This document shows positions 1 through 7,028 of a DNA stretch of 16,856 nucleotides, one piece after another. The stretch lies in assembly GCA_012837565.1 (NCBI GenBank), contig DUQY01000250.1, forward strand, positions 1-16,856, in the 5' to 3' direction. The DNA is from Bacteroidales bacterium. Lineage in GTDB: Bacteria; Bacteroidota; Bacteroidia; Bacteroidales; P3. The position numbers and the translations under genes were made by a program. The notes under the pieces are model-generated. The model was not told the DNA's origin, searched no databases, and saw only the letters and a list, made by a program, of their open reading frames with translations. The stretch's first letter is position 1, and each line of letters begins with the position of its first letter.

Positions 1-443
1 ACAAAGATAATGCAATAGATATTATTAAGGATTATGATGTAATTATTGACGGTACTGATAATTTCAAAGCAAGATATTTGATTAATGATGTATGTGTTGG
101 ATTAGGAAAACCTTTTGTTTATGCTTCAATTGGGGATTATTTTGGGCAGGTATCAGTATTTAATCTAACAGAAAACTCATGCAATTACAGAGACCTATTC
201 CCAGATTATAACACCCGTAAAAACAAAGAAAACACAAATAAAGGAGTAATGGGTGTATTACCCTCAATTGCAGCATCAATACAAACAAATGAAGCTGTAA
301 AGATAATAACAAATACAGGAGATATTTTAAATAATAAAATCCTAACATTTTCAATTCAAACTAATGAATTCCTAACATTGAACCTTAGTTCTAACAAAAA
401 GGCAAGAGAAGAAAGCATTCGAAGATTTAATAATTTAAGATAG
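1..443 (+). CDS. ThiF/MoeB/HesA-family adenylyltransferase, 5'-truncated
   Basis: This is the C-terminal part of an E1-like enzyme that adenylates the C-terminus of a ubiquitin-like sulfur carrier (ThiS or MoaD type) in thiamine or molybdopterin synthesis. The frame is open from base 3, so the gene starts outside the window; the first internal ATG (78) is not the true start. The fold is recognisable from DVIIDGTDNFKARYLIND, then GKPFVYASIGDYFGQVSVF, then GVMGVLPSIAASIQTNEAVK, all typical of the family's nucleotide-binding and crossover-loop regions. Oddities: the zinc-binding CxxC seen in MoeB and ThiF appears as CNYRDLFP with only one Cys. The Cys that usually precedes the GVxG segment (Cys184 in E. 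coli ThiF) is absent (NTNKGVMG). No C-terminal CxxC is present. ThiF versus MoeB cannot be decided without the N-terminus and upstream neighbours. The gene ends 54 nt before a strong hairpin. Confidence 0.85.
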   Translation, partial: KDNAIDIIKDYDVIIDGTDNFKARYLINDVCVGLGKPFVYASIGDYFGQVSVFNLTENSCNYRDLFPDYNTRKNKENTNKGVMGVLPSIAASIQTNEAVKIITNTGDILNNKILTFSIQTNEFLTLNLSSNKKAREESIRRFNNLR

Positions 444-497
444 AAAACTTAAACAAAGAAAGAAATTCTTGAAATATAGACAATTGATAATTGAATG

Positions 498-532
498 AAA
501 AAGCCCTAACTTGAATTAAGTTAAGGCTTTTT
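498..532. terminator. bidirectional intrinsic terminator
   Basis: The arms at 498-512 and 518-532 form a 15-bp stem with one mismatch (AAAAAGCCCTAACTT against AAGTTAAGGCTTTTT) around a 5-nt GAATT loop. The A-run at one base and T-run at the other let it end transcription in both directions. It lies between the ThiF-family gene (plus strand) and tRNA-Ser (minus strand), which converge on it. Confidence 0.85.
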
Positions 533-539
533 ATTTATG

Positions 540-624
540 CGGAAAGTGAGGGATTCGAACCCCCGGACCTGTTACAGTCAACGGTTTTCAAGACCGCCGC
601 ATTCGACCGCTCTGCCAACTTTCC
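540..624 (-). tRNA. tRNA-Ser(UGA)
   Basis: Read on the minus strand, the acceptor GGAAAGT pairs perfectly with ACTTTCC, followed by discriminator G. The anticodon loop is CTTGAAA between GCGGT and ACCG-type arms, giving anticodon TGA for serine UCA/UCN codons. A long variable arm (about GACTGTAACAGGTC) and the T-arm GGGGGTTCGAATCCC confirm a class II serine tRNA of about 85 nt. The 3' CCA is not encoded, so it must be added after transcription. A consensus promoter abuts the 5' end and a terminator lies 8 nt beyond the 3' end, so this is a single-gene transcript. Confidence 0.97.
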
Positions 625-628
625 GATG

Positions 629-658
629 CAAAGGTACTCCTTTTTTTATAACCTCAAA
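629..658 (-). promoter_or_regulatory. Bacteroidota promoter of tRNA-Ser
   Basis: On the minus strand TTTG (655-658), an 18-nt spacer and TACCTTTG (629-636) match the -33/-7 consensus TTTG-N19-TAnnTTTG of the Bacteroidota primary sigma factor. The -7 box ends only 4 nt before the first base of the mature tRNA, so the transcript should have almost no 5' leader. Confidence 0.8.
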
Positions 659-730
659 ACATTTGCATACTTTTTTTTATTTTTCTTTGCAGTGCTTTAA
701 AATATTGCTGTCAATTTCAAATATTTATCC

Positions 731-738
731 TATATTTG
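731..738 (+). promoter_or_regulatory. -7 element upstream of the DHS-like gene
   Basis: TATATTTG matches TAnnTTTG and is followed by GCAAG, a common context in this phylum. It would give a leader of about 50 nt, A-rich and lacking a Shine-Dalgarno sequence, before the ATG at 794. A clear TTTG at -33 is not visible, so the call rests on the -7 box. Confidence 0.6.
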
Positions 739-793
739 CAAGCTCAAAGTAATTTGTAATTAAATCGAAAAACATAATAAAAACAATAGAATA

Positions 794-1822
794 ATGGAAA
801 AAAAAGATTTATTAAAGGAAGAAGTGAAGCATATTGATATTAAAAAAATCGATACTACTGATTTGATTAATGCAATGCGTGATATGTCATTTTCATCTCG
901 TGACACTGCTAATGCTACAGATATTTACGACAGAATGATCAACGATAAGGAATGTTCAATCATCTTATCTCTTGCTGGAAGCACATCTGCGGCTGGTTGT
1001 ATGCAAGTTTATGTTGATATGGTAAACAACAAAATGATTGACGCTGTTGTTGCAACTGGTGCATCTATAATTGATATGGACTTTTTTGAAGCTTTAGGGT
1101 TCAAACACTATAAAGGAACTCCTTTTATTGATGATAAACACCTAAGATCAAACTATATTGACAGAATATATGATACTTATATTGATGAGGAGGAGCTACA
1201 AAACTGCGACGCAACAATAAAAGTTATTGCAGATAGACTAGAAAAACGTCCTTATTCTTCAAGAGAATTTATTTGGGAGATAGGTAAATGGTTGACAGAG
1301 GGCAATAACGCAAAGAAAAAGAACTCTCTAATACAAGCTTGTTACGAAAACAACGTGCCTATCTTCTGCCCGGCATTTAGTGACTGCTCTGCTGGTTTTG
1401 GTCTTGTTCTTCACCAAGTTGAAAACCCAGACAAATACCTAACAATCGACTCTGTAAGAGATTTTAAAGAACTAACAGATATTAAGATTGAAGCTGGAAC
1501 TACAGGTTTATTTATGGTTGGCGGCGGAGTTCCAAAGAATTTTGTTCAAGACACTGTTGTTTGTGCAGAAATACTTGGTTACGATGTTGAAATGCATAAA
1601 TATGCTGTTCAAATCACCGTTGCTGACTCAAGAGATGGTGCATGTTCTTCTTCAACTCTAAAAGAAGCTTGCTCATGGGGTAAGGTTGACACAGCATACG
1701 AGCAAATGGTTTATGCAGAAGCTACAACCGTTGTTCCAATGATGGCGTCTTACATTTACCACAAAGGTGACTGGAAGAAAAGAGAAGCAAAGAATTTTGC
1801 TAAAATGTTCTTAAAAAAATAA
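794..1822 (+). CDS. deoxyhypusine synthase-like protein (probable polyamine enzyme)
   Basis: A 342-residue member of the deoxyhypusine synthase family. Classical DHS moves the aminobutyl group of spermidine to a lysine of eIF5A using NAD. Bacteria lack eIF5A, so bacterial members are thought to act on polyamines, for example as homospermidine synthases; the substrate here is inferred. Family landmarks in order: LSLAGSTSAAG near 59-69, the NAD-region segment VVATGASIIDMDFFEALG (eukaryotic enzymes have AGGVEED here), PIFCPAFSDCSAGFG, GGGVPK at 243-248, ITVADSRDGACSSS, and SWGK at 294-297. Lys297 aligns with catalytic Lys329 of the human enzyme, which forms the enzyme-aminobutyl imine, so the chain looks active. 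The ATG at 794 follows an A-rich leader typical of the phylum. The gene has its own promoter and terminator and no evident polyamine-gene neighbour. Confidence 0.9.
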   Translation: MEKKDLLKEEVKHIDIKKIDTTDLINAMRDMSFSSRDTANATDIYDRMINDKECSIILSLAGSTSAAGCMQVYVDMVNNKMIDAVVATGASIIDMDFFEALGFKHYKGTPFIDDKHLRSNYIDRIYDTYIDEEELQNCDATIKVIADRLEKRPYSSREFIWEIGKWLTEGNNAKKKNSLIQACYENNVPIFCPAFSDCSAGFGLVLHQVENPDKYLTIDSVRDFKELTDIKIEAGTTGLFMVGGGVPKNFVQDTVVCAEILGYDVEMHKYAVQITVADSRDGACSSSTLKEACSWGKVDTAYEQMVYAEATTVVPMMASYIYHKGDWKKREAKNFAKMFLKK

Positions 1823-1851
1823 GAGGTAAATAATAATTTAGCCTTATTTCT

Positions 1852-1898
1852 GAAGTCCAATAAATTACTTTGCTCGTAGTTTATTGGACTTCTTTTAT
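1852..1898 (+). terminator. intrinsic terminator of the DHS-like gene
   Basis: The arms GAAGTCCAATAAA (1852-1864) and TTTATTGGACTTC (1880-1892) form a perfect 13-bp stem with a 15-nt loop, followed by TTTTATT. It starts 30 nt after the stop codon and separates this gene from the activase operon. Confidence 0.8.
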
Positions 1899-1916
1899 TG
1901 TAATATTCTACGATGA

Positions 1917-1947
1917 TTTGCAAGAAAGAAATAAAGTAGTATTTTTG
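1917..1947 (+). promoter_or_regulatory. promoter of the activase-tetR operon
   Basis: TTTG (1917-1920), a 19-nt spacer and TATTTTTG (1940-1947) fit the Bacteroidota TTTG-N19-TAnnTTTG consensus exactly. Transcription should begin near 1952, giving a leader of about 35 nt before the ATG at 1989. Confidence 0.8.
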
Positions 1948-1951
1948 CAAC

Positions 1952-1965
1952 TGACAATGGTGTCA
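1952..1965. promoter_or_regulatory. candidate TetR operator
   Basis: A 14-bp dyad, TGACA-atgg-TGTCA, sits directly after the -7 box, covering the predicted transcription start. Its position would block initiation, and the operon's second gene encodes a TetR-family repressor, so autoregulation is a plausible reading. The half-sites are short (5 bp), so chance occurrence is possible. Confidence 0.4.
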
Positions 1966-1988
1966 AACTATTATGTGAAGTTATTTTA

Positions 1989-4900
1989 ATGAATTGTTAT
2001 AGAGTAGGATTAGATGTTGGTTCAACGACTGCTAAGGTAGTTGTTGTGGATGAGAATGGAGATATTATTTTTTCTAAATACACGAGGCATTGTGCAGATA
2101 TTTTTAATACCGTAATTTCTATTCTTAAGGATTTGAAGGATAGGTTAAAGGATTCTGAAATTGAATTATCTATTACTGGCTCTGTTGGAATGGGGCTTAG
2201 TGAACGCTTCTCTCTTCCTTTTATTCAAGAAGTTACGGCAACAGTTGATGTTGTTAAATTGAAGTTTCCTGATATCTCAACCATTATTGATATAGGTGGT
2301 GAGGATGCAAAGGTTGTTTATCTTGATGATAAGGGCAATGCAGACTTGAGAATGAATGGTAATTGTGCTGGTGGAACAGGTGCTTTTATTGATCAGATGA
2401 CTACTCTCTTAGGAGTGACTATTGAGGAATTGGATAGCTTGGCACAAAAGGCTACAAGGCATCATCAGATAGCTTCAAGATGTGGTGTCTTCTCTAAAAC
2501 AGATATTCAAAACCTTATAAGTAAGAATGTTGACAAGAAAGAGATAGCTATGTCTGTTTTTCATGCGGTTGCTGTTCAAACTGTGGTGACCCTATCTCAT
2601 GGAGTTGAAATAAAACCAAAAATTCTTTTCTGTGGTGGTCCCCTTACCTTTATTCCCTCACTTAGAAAGGCGTTTATCAATTATTTAAAGCTAAGAGAAG
2701 AAGATACCTTAACCCCTGAAAATGCTAATTTAATACCTGCTTGGGGGGCAGCACTACATGATGAAAACACTTCAAAACATAGGATTGATGAACTCATAAG
2801 TTTGTTTGAAAATAGTATAGGTCATGATATAAAAACTACTGATAGGCTCAATCCACTCTTTGACTCTGAAAAAGATTACATAGATTGGAAAGAAGAAAAG
2901 AATAGAAACAGGATTGAGAAAGTTAATATTGAAGATATAGAAGGAGATTTATATATAGGGATTGACTCAGGCTCAACTACAACAAAGGTTGTAGCAATTG
3001 ATGAAGATGAGAGAGTTGTATTTTCTTTCTACTCTCCAAATAGTGGCTCCCCAATTCAAACTGTGAAAGAGGGTTTAGAGAAACTAATTGAAAAGACTAA
3101 AAACAAATCAATAAGGATTAAGGGTAGTGCCTCCACAGGTTATGGGGAAGATTTAATAAAAGCTGCTTTCCATCTTGACTGTGGGATTATTGAAACCATT
3201 GCTCACTATGCTGCTGCAAAGAAAATAACTCCAGAGGTTAGCTTTGTTCTCGATATTGGTGGGCAAGATATGAAGGCAATGTTTATTGAGAACGGCGTAT
3301 TAAACAGGATGGAAATCAATGAGGCATGTTCTTCTGGTTGTGGCTCTTTCCTTGAAACGTTTGCAAAGTCTCTTAATCTTAGTATATCTGATTTTGCTTC
3401 TGCAGCTTGCAAGGCGGAGTTTCCTTGTGACTTAGGAACTCGATGTACTGTCTTTATGAACTCAAAAATTAAACAAGTACTTAGAGAGAATGCATCAATT
3501 GAAGATATAGCAGCAGGTCTCTCCTACTCTGTTGTTAAGAACTGTCTCTATAAGGTTTTGAAAATAAAAAACAAAGAAGAATTAGGGAAAAACATAGTCC
3601 TTCAAGGGGGGACGATGAAGAACGATTCGGTTGTTAGAGCTTTTGAACTACTAACTGAATCGAAGGTTTTCAGAAGCAATATCCCTGAACTAATGGGAGC
3701 TTATGGATCCGCTATTTATGCAAAAAACTCAATTAAGGGAGGAGGTAGGACTGTTGAAGAATTAATCCTATCATCGGAATATGCAACACAAGAGATACAG
3801 TGTAGGGGTTGCGAAAACCATTGCTTGGTTAATAAATATACTTTCACCAATAATAATATCTTCTTCTCAGGTAATAAGTGCGAAAAGATATTTTCAAATG
3901 ATGGAGAGAAAAAGAAGAAAGGCAAGAATGTTTATATAGATAAGTATAATCTATTATTTAATAGAGAGCAAACAAATAACTATTCTAACTCAATTGTTAT
4001 TGGTATTCCAAGAGCTTTAAACATATATGAGAACTACCCTTTTTGGCATGAGCTATTTGCTAAGAGCGGTATTTCTACTGTTCTTTCAGATCCTTCAACT
4101 TTCACTAACTATGAGCAAGGTATTCATTCTGTTATGTCCGATAATATCTGTTTTCCTGCCAAGCTAACGCATAGCCATATATATGATTTAATAGAAAAAA
4201 AGGTTGATAGGATATTTATGCCCTATGTTATCTTTGAAAAAAAGGAGAGTAAGAAGTCAGTAAATAGTTATAACTGCCCAATAGTTTCTGCTTATTCGGA
4301 TGTGATAAGGAGTGCTATTGATCCAAAAATCCCAATCGACTCTCCGACCATTAATTTTAGAGATGAAAAACTTCTGAAGAAGGGTTGCAAGGAATATCTT
4401 CAGACCTTAGGAGTTAATAGTAAGATAATAGATAAAGCAATTGGATTTGCAATTTTGGCACAAGAGAAGTACGCAAAGGAGATTGAAGAAATCAACCATA
4501 AGATATATGATAAGAACAAATCAAAGAAGAAACTAACCATTCTACTTGCAGGAAGACCTTACCATACTGACCAACTTGTTCAGCATAAGCTTTCAGATAT
4601 GATTTCGGATATGGGGGTTGATGTTATTTCCGAGGATATTGTTAGGAGCAAAAACGAAAGCGATTTCCACCAAGCTCACTATATTTCTCAGTGGGCATAT
4701 ATTAATAGGATACTTGAAGCAACTCAGTGGGTGGCAGAGCAAGGTAATCATATTCATCTTGTTCAAATGACTTCCTTTGGGTGCGGTCCTGATGCATTTC
4801 TCTTAGATGAGGTTAAGGCTATCTTGAAACGTTATGGCAAGAGCTTAACTATTTTAAAGATTGATGACGTTAGCAATATTGGTTCACTAAAACTCAGGGT

Positions 4901-6194
4901 GAGGTCTTTGATTGAAAGCATTAAGTATAATGATACTAGAATTCTTAAGCAGACTCCTTTTATTTCAACCAAAACATTTACTAAGAAAGAAGCAAAAAGA
5001 AAGATTATTGTTCCTTATTTTACTGATTATGTCTCTCCTATTATGGAAGCATTCTTTAAACCAACAGGCTATGATTTCGAAGTACTTCCTAAAAGTGATA
5101 ATATATCAGCAGAAGAGGGTTTAAAATATGCTAATAATGAGGTTTGTTATCCTGCAACTCTTATTATTGGAGATATAATAAAAGCACTCAAGACTGGGAA
5201 ATATGATTTAGACACAACTGCAGTTGCTATTACTCAAACAGGAGGTCAATGTAGAGCTTCAAACTATTTGCCAATGATTAAGAGTTCTATGGTCGAGGCA
5301 GGTTTTAAGAATGTTCCTGTTATTTCAGTTGCTTTTGATGGGACTATGAGTCAGGAGCAATCAGGTTTTTCCATTAATTGGATAAAACATATCTCAACTG
5401 CTCTTAAGGCAATCCTTTATAGCGATTGTATTTCTAAGTTCTACTATGCTTCATTGGTTAGAGAAAAGGAAATAGGTCAGGCTGAAAAACTAAAGGATTA
5501 CTATCTTGAAGCAGCAAACTCTCTAATAATTAAGAGGGATAAGAAAGGATTGAAAACGTTACTAAGAAAAGCTGCAATAGATTTCAATAGCATAATAGAC
5601 GAAGATAAAGTTAATATCCCAAAAGTTGGAATTGTTGGGGAGATATTCCTTAAATTTAATTCCTTTGCTAATAGGGAAGTTTTGGCTTGGCTAACTGATA
5701 GAAAAATTGAGGTTATCCCGCCAATGCTAACAGATTTCTTTATCCAAACCTTTGTGAATGATAAGGTGAGAAAGAAAGAAAACCTTACTACAAGCAAGAT
5801 GCCAGCGTTTGTTATGGATAGCGTTTATAAGTTTGTGAAGAAAGATGTAGATGAATTCAATAAAATAGCATCTGAGTTCAAATATTATATTCCTTTTAAC
5901 GATATATTTGAAACTGCAAAACACTCAAAAGAAGTTATCTCCCTTTCAGCTCAATTTGGAGAAGGGTGGTTACTTCCTGGTGAAATTGTTTCGTTTGCTA
6001 AGGAAGGCGTAAATAATGTTATAAGTCTCCAACCCTTCGGATGTATTGCCAATCATATTATTTCAAAAGGAATTGAAAAGAAGATCAAAACCATATATCC
6101 TCAAATGAACCTTCTTTCCTTAGATTTTGATAGTGGAGTTAGCGATGTGAATATTACAAATAGACTTCACTTAATGGTGGATAATATTAAATAA
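1989..6194 (+). CDS. giant acyl-CoA dehydratase activase / dehydratase-like fusion (BadF/BcrA-HgdC type)
   Basis: A 1401-residue cytoplasmic protein. Two ASKHA ATPase domains of the 2-hydroxyacyl-CoA-dehydratase-activator type come first. Domain 1 has GLDVGSTTAK (7-16), DIGGED (101-106) and the iron-sulfur ligands C126 (NGNCAGGTG) and C165 (SRCGVF). Domain 2 has YIGIDSGSTTTK (322-333), DIGGQD (422-427), C447 and C486. The 39-residue Cys spacing is the same in both and matches the C127/C166 pair of HgdC, which holds one [4Fe-4S] at a homodimer interface. A cysteine cluster C605-x2-C608-x3-C612-x18-C631 follows. The C-terminal half carries a DUF2229-like region and an HgdB-like region, with C721, C763, C932 and C1053, C1088, C1352. 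Homologous systems use ATP to push one electron at very low potential onto a double-cubane or [4Fe-4S] reductase. The substrate is unknown. It is followed 8 nt later by a TetR gene. The family assignment is firm; a functional name would be a guess. Confidence 0.9.
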   Translation: MNCYRVGLDVGSTTAKVVVVDENGDIIFSKYTRHCADIFNTVISILKDLKDRLKDSEIELSITGSVGMGLSERFSLPFIQEVTATVDVVKLKFPDISTIIDIGGEDAKVVYLDDKGNADLRMNGNCAGGTGAFIDQMTTLLGVTIEELDSLAQKATRHHQIASRCGVFSKTDIQNLISKNVDKKEIAMSVFHAVAVQTVVTLSHGVEIKPKILFCGGPLTFIPSLRKAFINYLKLREEDTLTPENANLIPAWGAALHDENTSKHRIDELISLFENSIGHDIKTTDRLNPLFDSEKDYIDWKEEKNRNRIEKVNIEDIEGDLYIGIDSGSTTTKVVAIDEDERVVFSFYSPNSGSPIQTVKEGLEKLIEKTKNKSIRIKGSASTGYGEDLIKAAFHLDCGIIETIAHYAAAKKITPEVSFVLDIGGQDMKAMFIENGVLNRMEINEACSSGCGSFLETFAKSLNLSISDFASAACKAEFPCDLGTRCTVFMNSKIKQVLRENASIEDIAAGLSYSVVKNCLYKVLKIKNKEELGKNIVLQGGTMKNDSVVRAFELLTESKVFRSNIPELMGAYGSAIYAKNSIKGGGRTVEELILSSEYATQEIQCRGCENHCLVNKYTFTNNNIFFSGNKCEKIFSNDGEKKKKGKNVYIDKYNLLFNREQTNNYSNSIVIGIPRALNIYENYPFWHELFAKSGISTVLSDPSTFTNYEQGIHSVMSDNICFPAKLTHSHIYDLIEKKVDRIFMPYVIFEKKESKKSVNSYNCPIVSAYSDVIRSAIDPKIPIDSPTINFRDEKLLKKGCKEYLQTLGVNSKIIDKAIGFAILAQEKYAKEIEEINHKIYDKNKSKKKLTILLAGRPYHTDQLVQHKLSDMISDMGVDVISEDIVRSKNESDFHQAHYISQWAYINRILEATQWVAEQGNHIHLVQMTSFGCGPDAFLLDEVKAILKRYGKSLTILKIDDVSNIGSLKLRVRSLIESIKYNDTRILKQTPFISTKTFTKKEAKRKIIVPYFTDYVSPIMEAFFKPTGYDFEVLPKSDNISAEEGLKYANNEVCYPATLIIGDIIKALKTGKYDLDTTAVAITQTGGQCRASNYLPMIKSSMVEAGFKNVPVISVAFDGTMSQEQSGFSINWIKHISTALKAILYSDCISKFYYASLVREKEIGQAEKLKDYYLEAANSLIIKRDKKGLKTLLRKAAIDFNSIIDEDKVNIPKVGIVGEIFLKFNSFANREVLAWLTDRKIEVIPPMLTDFFIQTFVNDKVRKKENLTTSKMPAFVMDSVYKFVKKDVDEFNKIASEFKYYIPFNDIFETAKHSKEVISLSAQFGEGWLLPGEIVSFAKEGVNNVISLQPFGCIANHIISKGIEKKIKTIYPQMNLLSLDFDSGVSDVNITNRLHLMVDNIK

Positions 6195-6202
6195 ACTAAG
6201 AA

Positions 6203-6820
6203 ATGGAAATGAATTCTAGCACCGAATCAATGGATACTCAAATTATTGAAGTAGCTAAACAAATGTTCTTAGAATATGGCTATAAGAATACCAATATGAG
6301 TGATATTGCAACTAATATTGGTATTAACAGAACGGCATTACACTATTATTATAATACCAAAGAGAAACTATTCCAAGCAGTTTTTGGAACAATCATCGAA
6401 ACCTTCCTCCCAAAGATACAAGATATATTGTTGACCGATAAACCTTTTTTTGAAAAAACAGATAAAGTATTGGATATCTATTTTGAGATTTTCTTATCCA
6501 GCCCGCATCTACCACGATTTATTATAGGTGAAATAAATAGAGATATTGACCAATTATTATCAGTAGCCTATACTATAGGATTTGGGAACTATATAGATTT
6601 GATATCAAAAACAATTCATAATGAAATGGATAAAGGAAATATAAAAAGAATACCCCTACATATAATTTTGATGTCTTTTATTAGTCAGGTAACCTTCCCT
6701 TTTATTGCCAAAAACCTAATTGAAGAAGTTTTAAAGTCGGATAATAAGAAATTAGAAGACATTATAGAAAACTGGAAAGAAGTAGTTTTAATGCAGATGA
6801 AAGCACTTCTAAAGCCTTAA
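6203..6820 (+). CDS. TetR/AcrR-family transcriptional regulator
   Basis: A 205-residue TetR-family regulator. The N-terminal helix-turn-helix is clear: AKQMFLEYGYKNTNMSDIA followed by the recognition helix region NIGINRTALHYYYNTKEKLF (about 39-58). The rest is a helical ligand-binding and dimerisation domain with no recognisable ligand signature; the C-terminus has an EDIIENWKEVVLMQMKALL helix. The ATG at 6203 lies 8 nt after the stop of the activase gene, so the two are almost certainly co-transcribed. A second ATG at 6209 is possible. A 14-bp dyad at the operon's transcription start (1952-1965) is the best candidate binding site. The ligand may be an acyl-CoA or related metabolite of the partner enzyme, which is inference from context only. 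Confidence 0.92.
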   Translation: MEMNSSTESMDTQIIEVAKQMFLEYGYKNTNMSDIATNIGINRTALHYYYNTKEKLFQAVFGTIIETFLPKIQDILLTDKPFFEKTDKVLDIYFEIFLSSPHLPRFIIGEINRDIDQLLSVAYTIGFGNYIDLISKTIHNEMDKGNIKRIPLHIILMSFISQVTFPFIAKNLIEEVLKSDNKKLEDIIENWKEVVLMQMKALLKP

Positions 6821-6877
6821 AAAACTCAAATATTAATCTGAATTTCTCTTTCCTTGTTTCATTTTTATGAATCCCTA

Positions 6878-6944
6878 TTTTAATTTACTGAAACGCCGTT
6901 TTAATTTACTGAAACGCCGTTTTAAAAAATTAAAACGGCGTTTC
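6878..6944. repeat. three-unit palindrome array, 21-bp period (also hairpin terminator)
   Basis: Three near-palindromic 11-bp cores begin at 6891, 6912 and 6933: AAACGCCGTTT, AAACGCCGTTT and its complement form AAACGGCGTTT. The spacing is exactly 21 bp. The first two lie in perfect 21-bp direct repeats (6878-6898 and 6899-6919). The second and third form a perfect 15-bp hairpin, arms 6911-6925 and 6930-6944 with an AAAA loop, and the first (6890-6904) can pair with the third instead. The array lies between the convergent tetR and marC-like genes, where a bidirectional terminator is expected and no other is visible, so it may fill that role. The exact periodicity is not needed for termination. 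Confidence 0.85.
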
Positions 6945-7028
6945 ATTTTCCACTCATTTAGGCATGAAAAATCTAAATGTAAAAAGCCAGAATTATTATA
7001 GGGTTTCTCCCCAATAATTTGAAATATC

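Noticed and set aside
537..752. 71-residue open frame on the plus strand starting MRKVRDSNPRTC
   Set aside because: It is the translated antisense of tRNA-Ser plus its promoter; such RDSNPR peptides are a well-known artefact of tRNA genes.
1756..1950. 64-residue open frame on the minus strand
   Set aside because: It spans the end of the DHS-like gene, its terminator hairpin and the next gene's promoter; no family resemblance and low-complexity composition.
794..6820. DHS-like gene and activase-tetR as one operon or functional system
   Set aside because: A strong terminator (1852-1898) and a full-consensus promoter (1917-1947) separate them, so same-strand adjacency alone does not support a joint function.
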